Shown: in pieces, positions 44,321 through 52,241 of the stretch
Layout of the letters: each line of letters begins with the position of its first letter
Numbering within the stretch: position 1 is the first letter of the stretch
NCBI RefSeq assembly: GCF_014287275.1
Contig: NZ_JACONZ010000005.1
Location: 279,850-343,849, forward strand
Reading direction: 5' to 3'
From: Anaerofilum hominis
Lineage (GTDB): Bacteria > Bacillota > Clostridia > Oscillospirales > Ruminococcaceae
Length of the DNA stretch: 64,000 nucleotides
Program-made: the position numbers and the translations under genes
Notes under the pieces: model-generated
Told to the model about the DNA's origin: nothing
The model's database searches: none
Seen by the model: the letters and a program-made list of their open reading frames with translations, nothing else

Positions 44321-44381
44321 CCCCGCAGGGGCGAAATACCCAGAGTACAAATCGCAGATTTGTGCGAGGGGTGTATTTCGC
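44321..44381. other. Candidate transfer origin (nested inverted repeats)
   Basis: Between mob and xis: outer arms GCGAAATAC/GTATTTCGC (44331-44339, 44373-44381) enclose an inner perfect repeat ACAAATC-GCA-GATTTGT (44347-44363), next to CCCCGCAGGGG (44321-44331). Position and nested structure fit an oriT for the adjacent relaxase; this is inference. A 67-codon minus-strand frame (44227-44430) over the same region is not supported as a gene. Confidence 0.45.
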
Positions 44382-44410
44382 TCTCAAACGCCGAGGGCTT
44401 TGGAGAACGG

Positions 44411-44626
44411 TTATTCCACTTTTCGTACATCGCTTGGATTGAGGAGATTCCTGCCCTGATTGACCGTCATAAAACGCTCCAGCGTATCCCTGCGGATAAT
44501 CGTCTTTCGCCCGACTTTCAGAACAGGCAGCTTGCCCCAGTCCACCAGTTTTCGCATTGTGTTCCTACCGATACCCGTACATTCCGCTGCTTCTTCGATA
44601 GTTAAACCCATTTTAATTGCTGTCAT
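44411..44626 (-). CDS. xis: Excisionase-type helix-turn-helix protein
   Basis: 71 residues. MerR/excisionase-like HTH: LTIEEAAECTGIGRNTMRKLVDWGKLPVLKVGRKTIIRRD. Such proteins bind near att sites and direct the integrase to excise. ATG 44626 follows AAAGGAGAG. It is the first gene of the leftward unit leading to mob, driven by a perfect consensus promoter at 44675-44703. Confidence 0.85.
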   Translation of the reverse strand: MTAIKMGLTIEEAAECTGIGRNTMRKLVDWGKLPVLKVGRKTIIRRDTLERFMTVNQGRNLLNPSDVRKVE

Positions 44627-44650
44627 TACACATCTCTCCTTTCGAAATAC

Positions 44651-44766
44651 TCATTTTGCAACTTTGCAATTATCATTATACTTATTTTGCCATCTCTTGT
44701 CAACTCATTTTACAACCCATTAAAGATATTTTTTAACTTTTATCGAGAAAATGGTTGCAAAACAGG
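44651..44766. promoter_or_regulatory. Operator-like repeats between divergent promoters
   Basis: Four copies of a YATTTTGCAAC-like motif: 44651-44663, 44683-44695 and 44705-44717 in one orientation, 44754-44766 inverted. They overlap both divergent promoters; probable binding sites for the XRE protein at 44808. Confidence 0.6.
44675..44703 (-). promoter_or_regulatory. Consensus promoter of xis-mob
   Basis: Minus strand TTGACA (44703-44698), 17 bp, TATAAT (44680-44675); perfect match to consensus. Confidence 0.9.
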
Positions 44767-44783
44767 TTTTGATATGCTATACT
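44755..44783 (+). promoter_or_regulatory. Promoter of the XRE regulator
   Basis: TTGCAA (44755-44760), 17 bp, TATACT (44778-44783). The -35 lies within an inverted operator-like copy, suggesting autoregulation. Confidence 0.8.
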
Positions 44784-44807
44784 TGGTTTCGATAGGAGGT
44801 GTAAACC

Positions 44808-45458
44808 TTGAAAAAAGAAATTACATTCACCGCAAAACAGGTCGGTGAACGAGTGAAAGAACGTCGAACAGAATTGAATCTCACAATGCCGGAGCTTGGC
44901 AAGCGTATCGGAGTGAACAAATCAACGATACAGAGATACGAAGCAGACGGCGTAGACCCAAAGAGAACAATGATTATCAATGGACTTGCAGAAGCATTGC
45001 TTACCACTCCCGAATGGCTCACAGGTCTTTCAGAAGATAAGGAATATGACAGCAGAACGCTTTGCGAAAAAGACTTGGAAGAACATATCAAAAAGTACAT
45101 TGATACTGTGTCTACGGTTGTGAATGGAGAACCACACCAGCAGCTCCTTACCACATTCCTCGGAAAGATGATTGATTTGTATTCCGTTCTCTGCCACCAC
45201 TTCTCCGATGCTATGACAGAGGTTGACCGTGTTGCAGAAGACGAAGGATTGAAACAGTCTCTTATGAGATATGCGATTGAGTCGGGAGCGATTAAGGAAC
45301 GAGTTTACCACAAAGAAATGGAAGCACCGATTGAGGATATGAAACGGTTCTTAGACGGAATTTTACATATCTACGATGAAGGTCGTACCGCTGTGAAGAT
45401 GGGTGACCTTTTCGGGATAGTAGCGGAAGCCGAAGCAAGGCTTGCCGAAAAAGAATAA
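44808..45458 (+). CDS. XRE-family regulator of the element
   Basis: 216 residues from TTG 44808, preceded by GATAGGAGGTG. N-terminal HTH: VKERRTELNLTMPELGKRIGVNKSTIQRYEADG; then PEWLTGLSED, typical of phage-repressor-like regulators, and a C-terminal helical region without a visible LexA-type peptidase site. It probably represses the divergent xis-mob promoter and controls itself. Located directly before int on the same strand. Confidence 0.87.
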   Translation: MKKEITFTAKQVGERVKERRTELNLTMPELGKRIGVNKSTIQRYEADGVDPKRTMIINGLAEALLTTPEWLTGLSEDKEYDSRTLCEKDLEEHIKKYIDTVSTVVNGEPHQQLLTTFLGKMIDLYSVLCHHFSDAMTEVDRVAEDEGLKQSLMRYAIESGAIKERVYHKEMEAPIEDMKRFLDGILHIYDEGRTAVKMGDLFGIVAEAEARLAEKE

Positions 45459-45580
45459 TTCCGTGGCTCTTTGACAACAAAAAAGCCGATTAAACAATCG
45501 GCGGATGTGACACTATTTACTTTACGCACACCATACGTCACAGTTCCGATTGCCACGGATAGAAAGGAGACTATTTATCA

Positions 45581-46879
45581 ATGGCAAAAGGATCTGTAAG
45601 AAAAAAGGGCAAGAAATGGTACTACCGCTTCTATGTAGAAGATGAAAGCGGAAAGATGGTACAGCGTGAGTTTGCAGGCACAGAAAGCAAATCCGAAACG
45701 GAAGCATTGCTCCGCAAGGCAATGGAGGACTACGAAGCGAAGAAGTTCGTGGCAAAGCCTGAAAACACTACTGTGGGTATGCTGCTTGATATGTGGGTGG
45801 AGGAAGAACTGAAACCCGGCAATCTGAGCAACGGTACAGTGATGGCTTATATGGGAACAGTGAACAGGATAAAACAATATCCTATCGGAGACAGAAAGCT
45901 GAAAACGGTCACTGCGGAACATTTACAGGCATTTATGGACTTCCTCACTTTCGGAGGACAAAACCCCGATGGAACGACAGCAAAGGCACTCAGTAAAGGG
46001 TATCTGAGGTTGTTCTCAGCAGTATTGCAGGGGGCGTTCCGATTTGCGGTATTCCCGAAGAAGCTGATTTCCTTTAACCCTATGCAGTATGTGGTATGGA
46101 GAGGAAAGAAAGAGGAATACGAACTGTTTGCAGACGAGGGCGGAGAAGTTGACAGCACGCCTACCATTGACCACCAGCAGTTTGTAATGTTGGAGGACTT
46201 TCTGAAAAAGAAAGACAATCCTGCATTGCTCCCGATGCAGATAGCCTATTACACAGGGCTTCGTATCGGAGAAGCGTGTGCATTGACTTGGCAGGACATC
46301 AACCTTGACGGACAGTACCTCACAGTACGACGCAGTATGCGATACAACGGGCAAAGGCACAAGACAGAGATAGGTGCAACCAAACGCAAGAAAGTCCGTA
46401 CCGTGGATTTCTGCGACACTCTGGCGGACATTCTCAGAAAGGCAAAGACGGAACAGCATAAGAACCGCTTCAAGTATGGAGAACTCTATCACCTCAACTA
46501 CTACAAAGAGGTCAAAGAAAAAGACCGTACTTACTATGAAGTCTACAGCCTGCCGAGAACGGATGAAGTGCCGGACGGATACAAGGAAATATCCTTTGTC
46601 TGCCTGAGACCTGACGGAGCATACGAGTCACCGAGTACAGTTGGTGTTATGACAAGGTCGGCAAAAAAGAAACTGGAAGGATTTGAAGATTTCCATTTTC
46701 ATATGCTGAGACACACATTCACAAGCAATCTGCTCTCCAACGGTGCAGCACCAAAGGATGTGCAGGAACTGCTCGGACACTCTGATGTAAGTACCACAAT
46801 GAACATCTACGCTCACTCTAAGAGAGAAGCGAAACGAACTTCCGCAAGACTGCTTGATAAGGTGGTCGGGGAAGCCTAA
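45581..46879 (+). CDS. int: Tyrosine-type site-specific integrase
   Basis: 432 residues. N-terminal AP2-like arm-binding part ([18 protein letters not shown]), SAM-like core-binding domain, then the catalytic domain with Arg in [20 protein letters not shown] (His-x-x-Arg) and [16 protein letters not shown] (His and nucleophile Tyr). All five core residues appear present. ATG 45581 follows AAAGGAG. Its end lies about 80 bases from attR, the normal arrangement for an element integrase. Confidence 0.95.
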   Translation: MAKGSVRKKGKKWYYRFYVEDESGKMVQREFAGTESKSETEALLRKAMEDYEAKKFVAKPENTTVGMLLDMWVEEELKPGNLSNGTVMAYMGTVNRIKQYPIGDRKLKTVTAEHLQAFMDFLTFGGQNPDGTTAKALSKGYLRLFSAVLQGAFRFAVFPKKLISFNPMQYVVWRGKKEEYELFADEGGEVDSTPTIDHQQFVMLEDFLKKKDNPALLPMQIAYYTGLRIGEACALTWQDINLDGQYLTVRRSMRYNGQRHKTEIGATKRKKVRTVDFCDTLADILRKAKTEQHKNRFKYGELYHLNYYKEVKEKDRTYYEVYSLPRTDEVPDGYKEISFVCLRPDGAYESPSTVGVMTRSAKKKLEGFEDFHFHMLRHTFTSNLLSNGAAPKDVQELLGHSDVSTTMNIYAHSKREAKRTSARLLDKVVGEA

Positions 46880-46888
46880 ACAAAAAGT

Positions 46889-46927
46889 TTCCCTTGTTTC
46901 GGCTCATAAGGGCAAAAACAAGGGAAA
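46889..46927. repeat. Right terminal repeat of the element
   Basis: TTCCCTTG..ATAAGGGCAAAAACAAGGGAAA, a near copy of 40084-40120 in the same orientation, just after the int stop. Confidence 0.65.
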
Positions 46928-46961
46928 ATACATAAGGAACGAGTATTAAAATGCCGATTTT

Positions 46962-46981
46962 CCTTGAAAATACAAGGGTTT
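46962..46981. other. Candidate attR
   Basis: CCTTGAAAATA core then CAAGGGTTT, followed by CGGAGGATT. It shares the 11-bp core with attL. Confidence 0.6.
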
Positions 46982-47008
46982 CGGAGGATTGATTAGATAA
47001 ATCCAAAT

Positions 47009-47512
47009 TTACATACAAGACAGGATCCACTCTTTAACTTTAGAAGCACTCTCGGAAAGTGAAATGTCGGAAGTGTCAATTTTACTCTCCGTAGATAAAT
47101 GTTGGTACTTCATATTCATCCCTTTCATCGCATTTATAAAACCATTCGCCCTTTCGCCTGCATTCTTCCATTCGGGTCTTGAAAGCAATCTGGACTCCAG
47201 TTCTTCATTGGAACAATAGAGCGTTAAGAAATGAACATCAAAGGTATCTCGTGCAAATGAAGTCAAGTTTTCTGGCAAACCGAGACCTGCATGGAAGATT
47301 GCCACAGACAAACCGTTGTCGGTAATGTCGTTTGCCAGTTTGAACCACAGATCATAGAATTGCGCCGTGTTTTCCATATTGAATATTTGGGGATGCTATA
47401 AAGAATCGCCATCCAAGCAAATAACCTTGCCCATGGTTCCCGCTAGCATTTGGCAGATCGCAGTTTTGCCGCATCCGCTTGCACCGCCAATTAAAAACAG
47501 ATGCTTTTTCAT
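47009..47512 (-). pseudogene. P-loop nucleoside/nucleotide kinase-like gene with in-frame amber codon
   Basis: Reading from ATG 47512, the frame gives Walker A GGASGCGKTAICQML, then LDGDSL, then TAG at 47398-47396, after which the same frame continues without shift for 123 codons (FYDLWFKLAND, VHFLTLYCSNEELESRLLSRPEW). The codon is where a Trp (TGG) would fit, so a single G-to-A change probably broke the gene. Without the stop it would be 167 residues. It lies 28 bases beyond attR. A downstream ATG (47377) lacks the P-loop, so a shorter product would be inactive as a kinase. Confidence 0.8.
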
Positions 47513-47671
47513 GGTGTATCTCCCATCAAAATTTCGATTTGTCGGTCGGTGCCTTATCCGCCAAAGGCGACCAATTTGTCACTTTAAAGTAAATTTATTC
47601 CATATGGAATCCAGTAACTATGCGCTTTTTAGCTTTTTAACTTATAGAGACGCCGCAACCATCCGGGAAAA

Positions 47672-47842
47672 CAACTATTTTTTATTGCTGCGCAATAAAA
47701 ACAATTGATTCCTATTTGCCGCAGCCTGAGGACAGGCCGCATGGCTGCTGAAAAATAACTTATCTTAAATTGGCCCCGCCCTCGTCGCTGCGCGGCAACC
47801 GGGCGGATGGCCCCAAAAATAGCCTTGCGGCTATTTTTTACC
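47672..47842. repeat. Composite palindromic repeat, copy 3 (inverted)
   Basis: In reverse complement it has the AAAAATAGCC/GGCTATTTTT hairpin, CGCCCGGTTGCCGCG, GCGGCCTGTCCTCAGGC and TTATTGCGCAGCAATAA modules in the order of the other copies. It fills most of the 47513-47837 gap. Its first hairpin directly overlaps the stop of the AbgA-like pseudogene and can serve as terminator. Confidence 0.8.
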
Positions 47843-49144
47843 GCAGCAGATCGCAGACGGCGCAGGTGAAGAGCTTTACCCCGTTGACCAGACCCACCTC
47901 GTCAAAGTCGAACCGGCTGTTGTGGAAAGGCCCGGCGCAGCGGACCAGATTGGAGAAGTAACAGGACTGGCCGCCCTGTGCCTGGACCCGCTCGGAAAAG
48001 TAGGAGTAGTCCTCGCTGCCGGAGGCGCCGCCCTCCAGGGCCTGGCAGGACAGCCCCGCCTGCGCGGCGATCTGTTCCACCCTGCGGCAGAGCTCGGGCG
48101 AGTTGCGGGTACAGTCGGCAGCGCCCATGAGGCGGATCTCACAGCCGCAGTCGTGCATCTCTGCCGCGGCTTTCACCACCCGGAACGCGTACTCCTGCAT
48201 ATAGCGGTTGGCGTCGGCGGTGTTGCCCCGCACCTCCACCTCCAGCCTGGCGCAGTCGGGCACCACGTTGCGGCCGCTGCCCGCGGTCAGCTTGCCCACA
48301 TTGATCTGGGTGGACGCGGCCCCGTGCCGGGGGATGCATAAAGGTTCAGCACAGCGGCAGCGGCCGCCAGCATGGCGTTTTTGCCCAGCTCGGGGCAAAA
48401 GCCGGCGTGGGCGGGCTTTCCCTGAAAGCAGACGTCGAACTTAGTGGTGGCCAGCGTATTGCCCGACCCCACGCCGATCGAGGGGGCCGGCGTGTCGGGC
48501 GCGCCGCCCATATGCCCGCCCAGCACATAATCCACACCGTCCAGGTGGCCCGCTTCCACAATGGACTTCGCCCCGCGGACGCCCTCCTCAGCGGGCTGAA
48601 AGATCAGTTTCACCGTGCCGTGCAGCCGGTCCCGCAGGCGCATCAGCAGCTCTGCGGTGCCCAGCCCGATGGCGGCGTGCCCGTCGTGGCCGCAGGCGTG
48701 CATGACGCCCGCGCTGCGGGAGGCAAAGCCCTCTCTGGTGGGCCGGTGCTCCCCGTCCGGGCACTCGGACACCGGCAGCGCATCGATATCAAAGCGCAGC
48801 GCCGCCGTTGGGCCCTCCCCGCAGCGCAGGATGCCGATCACACCCGTAAAGCCGCCCCGCGCGGCGGGTAAAAATTCAGGGTCCGCGCCCTGCTGTTCCG
48901 CCTGCCGGTATGCCTGCTCCAGCGTTTGCCGGTCGGGCAGGCCCATCCGCGCCTCGTCCCGGCAGACTGCGGGGCCGGTGAGCACTTCATACCCCAGTTC
49001 TGTCAGGCGGCGGGCGATCAGCGAAGAGGTGCGCATTTCGCACCAGCCCAGTTCCGGATAGGCGTGAAAGTCCCTGCGGCGGGCCGTCAGCTCCTCCTGC
49101 ATCGCCTCGGCGGCCCGGATGATGGTTTGCTGCAAAGTTTCCAT
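47838..49144 (-). pseudogene. AbgA-like M20 aminobenzoyl-glutamate hydrolase, frameshifted
   Basis: The N-terminal frame (ATG 49144 to about 48337) carries RRRDFHAYPELGW, RMGLPDRQTLEQAYRQAEQQ, GGFTGVIG, the metal site MHACGHDGHAAIGLG and FQPAEEGVRGA, matching AbgA closely. At about 48336 the sense passes to the next frame, which continues IPRHGAASTQINVGKL and ends with GSEDYSYF. One base is missing. All other family regions are present, about 435 residues in total. Unless the base loss is a sequencing error the enzyme is inactive. Promoter at 49324-49352 is intact, so the damage may be recent. Confidence 0.88.
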
Positions 49145-49323
49145 GTCATATCCTCCCGGGGACAAACGCCCCGCGGGCCCGGCGCGGGCCGGGCCGATCT
49201 CAAGTTGGCGCTGCCGCGGCTGTGATCCTCCCCCTATGGGAGGGCGGCAGCGGGCCGCACCCGCCGGAAAAGCGGTATGGAACACGCGCTTTTCAGGGAA
49301 AAAAGCGGGGAGAGGCCGTTTTC

Positions 49324-49352
49324 ATTATAGCCCCTTTGCGGGAGGCAGACAA
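49324..49352 (-). promoter_or_regulatory. Promoter of the AbgA-like gene
   Basis: Minus strand TTGTCT (49352-49347), 17 bp, TATAAT (49329-49324). The leader is about 175 bases; the 49145-49663 gap holds this and a terminator, no gene. Confidence 0.75.
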
Positions 49353-49458
49353 GCAAAAAGAGCGCTGAGGCGGTAGAGAAAAAAGGCGGGCAGCAGCAGG
49401 ACGGCCGCAGGGTCGGAACAGGTCTGCAGCGCACGTCCCGCAGGTGCGGACAGGCGCA

Positions 49459-49505
49459 AAAAAGCGTTTTCCCGGCGGCAGAGCCAGCCGGGAAAACGCT
49501 TTTTG
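49459..49505. terminator. Strong bidirectional terminator
   Basis: 18-bp perfect stem AAAAAGCGTTTTCCCGGC with complement (49459-49476, 49487-49504). It ends the minus-strand trans-sulfuration gene about 160 bases upstream. Confidence 0.9.
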
Positions 49506-49663
49506 ATTATTTTTCAGGACGCTTCTTTTTCGTGCGGCACACGCGCATCCCCGGTTTCTTCCCGGCAGCCGGCAGGCCCGTTTTGGCAAAGCCGCCGGCC
49601 TGGCCCGCGCTTTTGCGCATAAAGGAGGATGCGCCTGGGCCCGTCTGAGACCTGAAGCGGCGC

Positions 49664-50836
49664 TTACTCTTTCATTTTGTTGAAAGCCTGCTCAAAGTCG
49701 GCGATCAGGTCGTTCACATCTTCGCAGCCGACTGACAGCCGGATCAGGTTGTTGTAGGGCTTTTTGGGGAACATCAGGGTGACAACGTCGCCAAGGCTGG
49801 TCGCGATCGGGGGGATCGTGGTGCTGTCGGCGAATTTTGCCATCTCCTCGTAGCCGCCTTTCAGGTGCACGCAGAGCATGCCGCCGAAATGGCCGCCGTG
49901 GAAGAGCTGGGTTGCCAGCTCATGCTGTTTGTGGCTCTCAAGCCCCGGATAGATCACATAGTCCACTTCGGGGCGCGCCTCAAACCACTTGGCCAGGGCC
50001 AGTGCGTTTTCAGACTGCCGGGCCACCCGGAGCGCCAGCGTGCGGGTGCCGCGCAGGGCCAGCCACGCGTCAAACGTGCTGATATGGGTGCCCAGGTTGT
50101 CGTTGTAATAACGCACCCGGTCGATGTCCTCTTTGCGGCCCGCGACGATGCCGCACAGGGCGTCTCCGTGCCCCACATAGTACTTGGTGCCGGAGTGGAC
50201 GACGATGTCCGCACCCAGCTCCAGCGGCCGCAGGACACAGGGGGACAGGAACGTGTTGTCAACGATGAGCTTGCAGCCGTGGGCATGCGCCAGCTCCGCG
50301 ATGGCGGGGATGTTGGCCAGCTTCAGCTGCGGGTTGGACAGCACCTCGAGATAGACCGCTTTGGTGTTCGGCCGCATGGCCTTTTCGATGTTTTCCAGCT
50401 CCAGGATCTCCACGCGCGAGGTCTCGATCCCCTTGGAGGGAAGAATGTCCGCAAACATGCTCGAAGTGCACAGGAACGTGTCGTCGGAGCAGACGACATG
50501 GTCGCCCGCGTTCAGGGTCGAGAAAAGGGCGTTGCTCACCGCTGCCATGCCGCAGGCACAGATGCAGGCGTCCTCGGCGCTTTCCAGCGAGGCGACCTTT
50601 TTTTCCATCGCCACGGTGGTGGGGTTGGTGGTGCGGCTGTAGATGTAGACGCCGGGGGCCCAGTCGGCGCCTTCGGCGAGCATCCGGTCATATTCCTCTG
50701 TGGATTCATAACCGTAGGTGGTGGTCTCGTAGATGGGCGTGTTCAAAGCGCGGGTCACCGGGTCCGGCCCCTCGCCGCTCTTGATCGCGCGGGTGGCAAA
50801 GTCCATTTTGCTGAAGTCGGTATCGTATCTGCTCAT
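49664..50836 (-). CDS. PLP-dependent trans-sulfuration enzyme (methionine gamma-lyase / cystathionine gamma-synthase family)
   Basis: 390 residues. Family features: YSRTTNPT near the N-terminus, ACGMAAVSNALF, VDNTFLSP, the PLP lysine in VHSGTKYYVGHGD (near residue 203), and FGGMLCVHLKGG, IPPIATSLGDVVTL at the C-terminus. The reaction (methionine gamma-lyase, cystathionine lyase or synthase, or O-acetylhomoserine sulfhydrylase) cannot be fixed by sequence inspection. ATG 50836 has GGGAGG six bases upstream; ATG 50842 is too close. Own consensus promoter and strong terminator. Confidence 0.9.
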   Translation of the reverse strand: MSRYDTDFSKMDFATRAIKSGEGPDPVTRALNTPIYETTTYGYESTEEYDRMLAEGADWAPGVYIYSRTTNPTTVAMEKKVASLESAEDACICACGMAAVSNALFSTLNAGDHVVCSDDTFLCTSSMFADILPSKGIETSRVEILELENIEKAMRPNTKAVYLEVLSNPQLKLANIPAIAELAHAHGCKLIVDNTFLSPCVLRPLELGADIVVHSGTKYYVGHGDALCGIVAGRKEDIDRVRYYNDNLGTHISTFDAWLALRGTRTLALRVARQSENALALAKWFEARPEVDYVIYPGLESHKQHELATQLFHGGHFGGMLCVHLKGGYEEMAKFADSTTIPPIATSLGDVVTLMFPKKPYNNLIRLSVGCEDVNDLIADFEQAFNKMKE

Positions 50837-50887
50837 ATACATCCTCCCTGTCTGATGATAAAATGTTTGTCCGCTTTTGCTAGGGTC

Positions 50888-50916
50888 ATTATACCCTATA
50901 TTCCGCGGTTTCGCAA
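50888..50916 (-). promoter_or_regulatory. Promoter of the trans-sulfuration gene
   Basis: Minus strand TTGCGA (50916-50911), 17 bp, TATAAT (50893-50888). Confidence 0.8.
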
Positions 50917-51023
50917 ACATATTTCGCGCGGGCGCCGCCCCGGGGCGCAGAGGCCGCGCGCCCCCTGTGCATCCCGGACGCCGGGAGGCGGAAAACTTCC
51001 CATTTTTTTGCCTGCCAACGCGG

Positions 51024-51116
51024 CAGACGGCTGTTTTTCGGCCAATGGGCCCGGCTGCCGCGCAGCGGCGAAGCCGCGGCCCCGAAAACAAGCTTTTTAT
51101 CGCGAAGCAATAAGAA
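51024..51116. repeat. Composite palindromic repeat, copy 4 (degenerate)
   Basis: Shows GGCCAATGGGCCCGGCTG, GCCGCGCAGCGGCG and TTTTTATCGCGAAGCAATAAG, diverged forms of the modules at 10.6, 13.3 and 47.7 kb. Confidence 0.55.
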
Positions 51117-51149
51117 AAAACCGTGCAAACGGCTTGTTTGCACGGTTTT
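51117..51149. terminator. Terminator-like hairpin
   Basis: AAAACCGTGCAAAC stem with complement (51117-51130, 51136-51149), A and T runs on both sides. Confidence 0.8.
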
Positions 51150-51189
51150 ATTGGCAGGTCTCAACAAAAAAGATATATCCATAAAAATA

Positions 51190-51224
51190 AAGTGCCTCCG
51201 ATCCCTAAAAATTGAGAGGCACTT
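51190..51224. terminator. Hairpin downstream of the small hydrophobic ORF
   Basis: AAGTGCCTC (51190-51198) with GAGGCACTT (51216-51224); about 40 bases past the stop of the 28-residue minus-strand ORF. Confidence 0.6.
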
Positions 51225-51261
51225 GGAAAGTAATCACTTGGCACTATTAAGTCGTATTTAC

Positions 51262-51348
51262 TTATCTGCGCCGACCATTCTTTCCGCTTTTACTTGCACA
51301 CTCCAAGATGACTAATATAGGAAGAATCAAAATAAAAAACCAGATCAT
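51262..51348 (-). CDS. 28-residue hydrophobic peptide, type I toxin-like
   Basis: ATG 51348 follows AAGGAGATTATATC, a strong ribosome site. The peptide is MIWFFILILPILVILECASK followed by a strongly basic end (SGKNGRRR): one membrane segment and a positive tail, the form seen in type I toxins and small bacteriocin-like peptides. A hairpin lies downstream (51190-51224). An antisense or adjacent RNA antitoxin was not identified. The 51349-51686 gap holds a short inverted repeat (CCTGATC, 51427 and 51452) and no other gene. Confidence 0.55.
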   Translation of the reverse strand: MIWFFILILPILVILECASKSGKNGRRR

Positions 51349-51686
51349 GATATAATCTCCTTAATTGCAGCAGTCAGGTTTTAAGGCACATCTAATTTTC
51401 CATCTTCTCGCGGTTTCATTTTTTAACCTGATCGCTTACATAGTGCAAGAAGATCAGGCTTTACTGCTTCTCTAATTTTTATCTAAAATGTTCTGTCGGC
51501 CATTTCATGAGACCATACAGGCCGGCCTAGGTCGTTTAGCCGCTTATACTCAACCCTATCTAAATTCTTCCCGCTCAGCTTATCCGAAAATATGTTTTCG
51601 GTTGGAATATCGCGGTATGCTTTGATCGCCTCGATTTACTGCGCAAGGTGTTGTTCTCCGGTGGATACTCGAAGATTACGCATAAA

Positions 51687-51932
51687 TCATTTTCGCTTCT
51701 CGAGCGTTACAACAAACTGTCCCTCGGACCGCCGACCCGGTCGTTTCTCCTGAATCACCATCTCATAACCAATGGCATCCAGCATCTCCAAAACCGTGTT
51801 CACACTAATATTGTCCATACGGAGCCGCTGCGCAATTACCGATTGTCCCTTAACCCCAATGCGCTCAGCCATTTGGCCTTGTGTGGTCTTTTGATTTTTC
51901 ATCGCCAATTTAACGGCTTCACATATGTTCAC
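51687..51932 (-). CDS. Small XRE-like HTH protein
   Basis: 81 residues from GTG 51932, with GAGGTG six bases upstream (a GTG at 51941 would overlap that site). HTH: AVKLAMKNQKTTQGQMAERIGVKGQSVIAQRL. The C-terminus MVIQEKRPGRRSEGQ is basic. Probable repressor or stress regulator; its place beside the prophage end suggests phage or accessory origin, not proven. Promoter at 51951-51978. Confidence 0.75.
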   Translation of the reverse strand: MNICEAVKLAMKNQKTTQGQMAERIGVKGQSVIAQRLRMDNISVNTVLEMLDAIGYEMVIQEKRPGRRSEGQFVVTLEKRK

Positions 51933-51950
51933 GTTCCCCACCTCGCCTTT

Positions 51951-51978
51951 ATTATATCATTTATGTTTCATTTGCCAA
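51951..51978 (-). promoter_or_regulatory. Promoter of the small HTH gene
   Basis: Minus strand TTGGCA (51978-51973), 16 bp, TATAAT (51956-51951). Confidence 0.75.
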
Positions 51979-52241
51979 ATCTTTTTTGTTTTTTCAACTG
52001 TAAAACCGCTCGCTATATACATACTCCACTTTATCCATCTCACCCTCATAGATATATCTCGTGTCACATCATTACTTATAAGAAAAATCATACTTATTGT
52101 TGCATACAGCCTACACGTAAAATAAATGGTATAAATCTGATTATTTTCTATTTATACATGAAATATATATGATATAGTGAAAATGACCTCAAAAGAGCCC
52201 AGCCCGAAAGGGCGCAAATCTACCGGACAGCAGGTAAACGG

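Larger units (their letters stand above)
40014..46981. mobile_element. Integrated mobilizable element (tnpV, mef(A), mobL, xis, XRE, int)
   Basis: About 7 kb of AT-rich DNA in a GC-rich chromosome, bounded by a shared core CCTTGAAAATA at 40014-40024 and 46962-46972. It encodes a tyrosine integrase at the right end, excisionase, relaxase, regulator, TnpV and a macrolide efflux gene, but no conjugation machinery, so it would need a helper element for transfer. Near each end an imperfect repeat TTCCCTTG..CAAGGGAA (40084-40119; 46889-46926) is found. Confidence 0.8.

Noticed and set aside
44227-44430. 67-codon minus-strand ORF between mob and xis
   Set aside because: Coincides with strong inverted repeats, overlaps the xis end, and its product is not recognisable.
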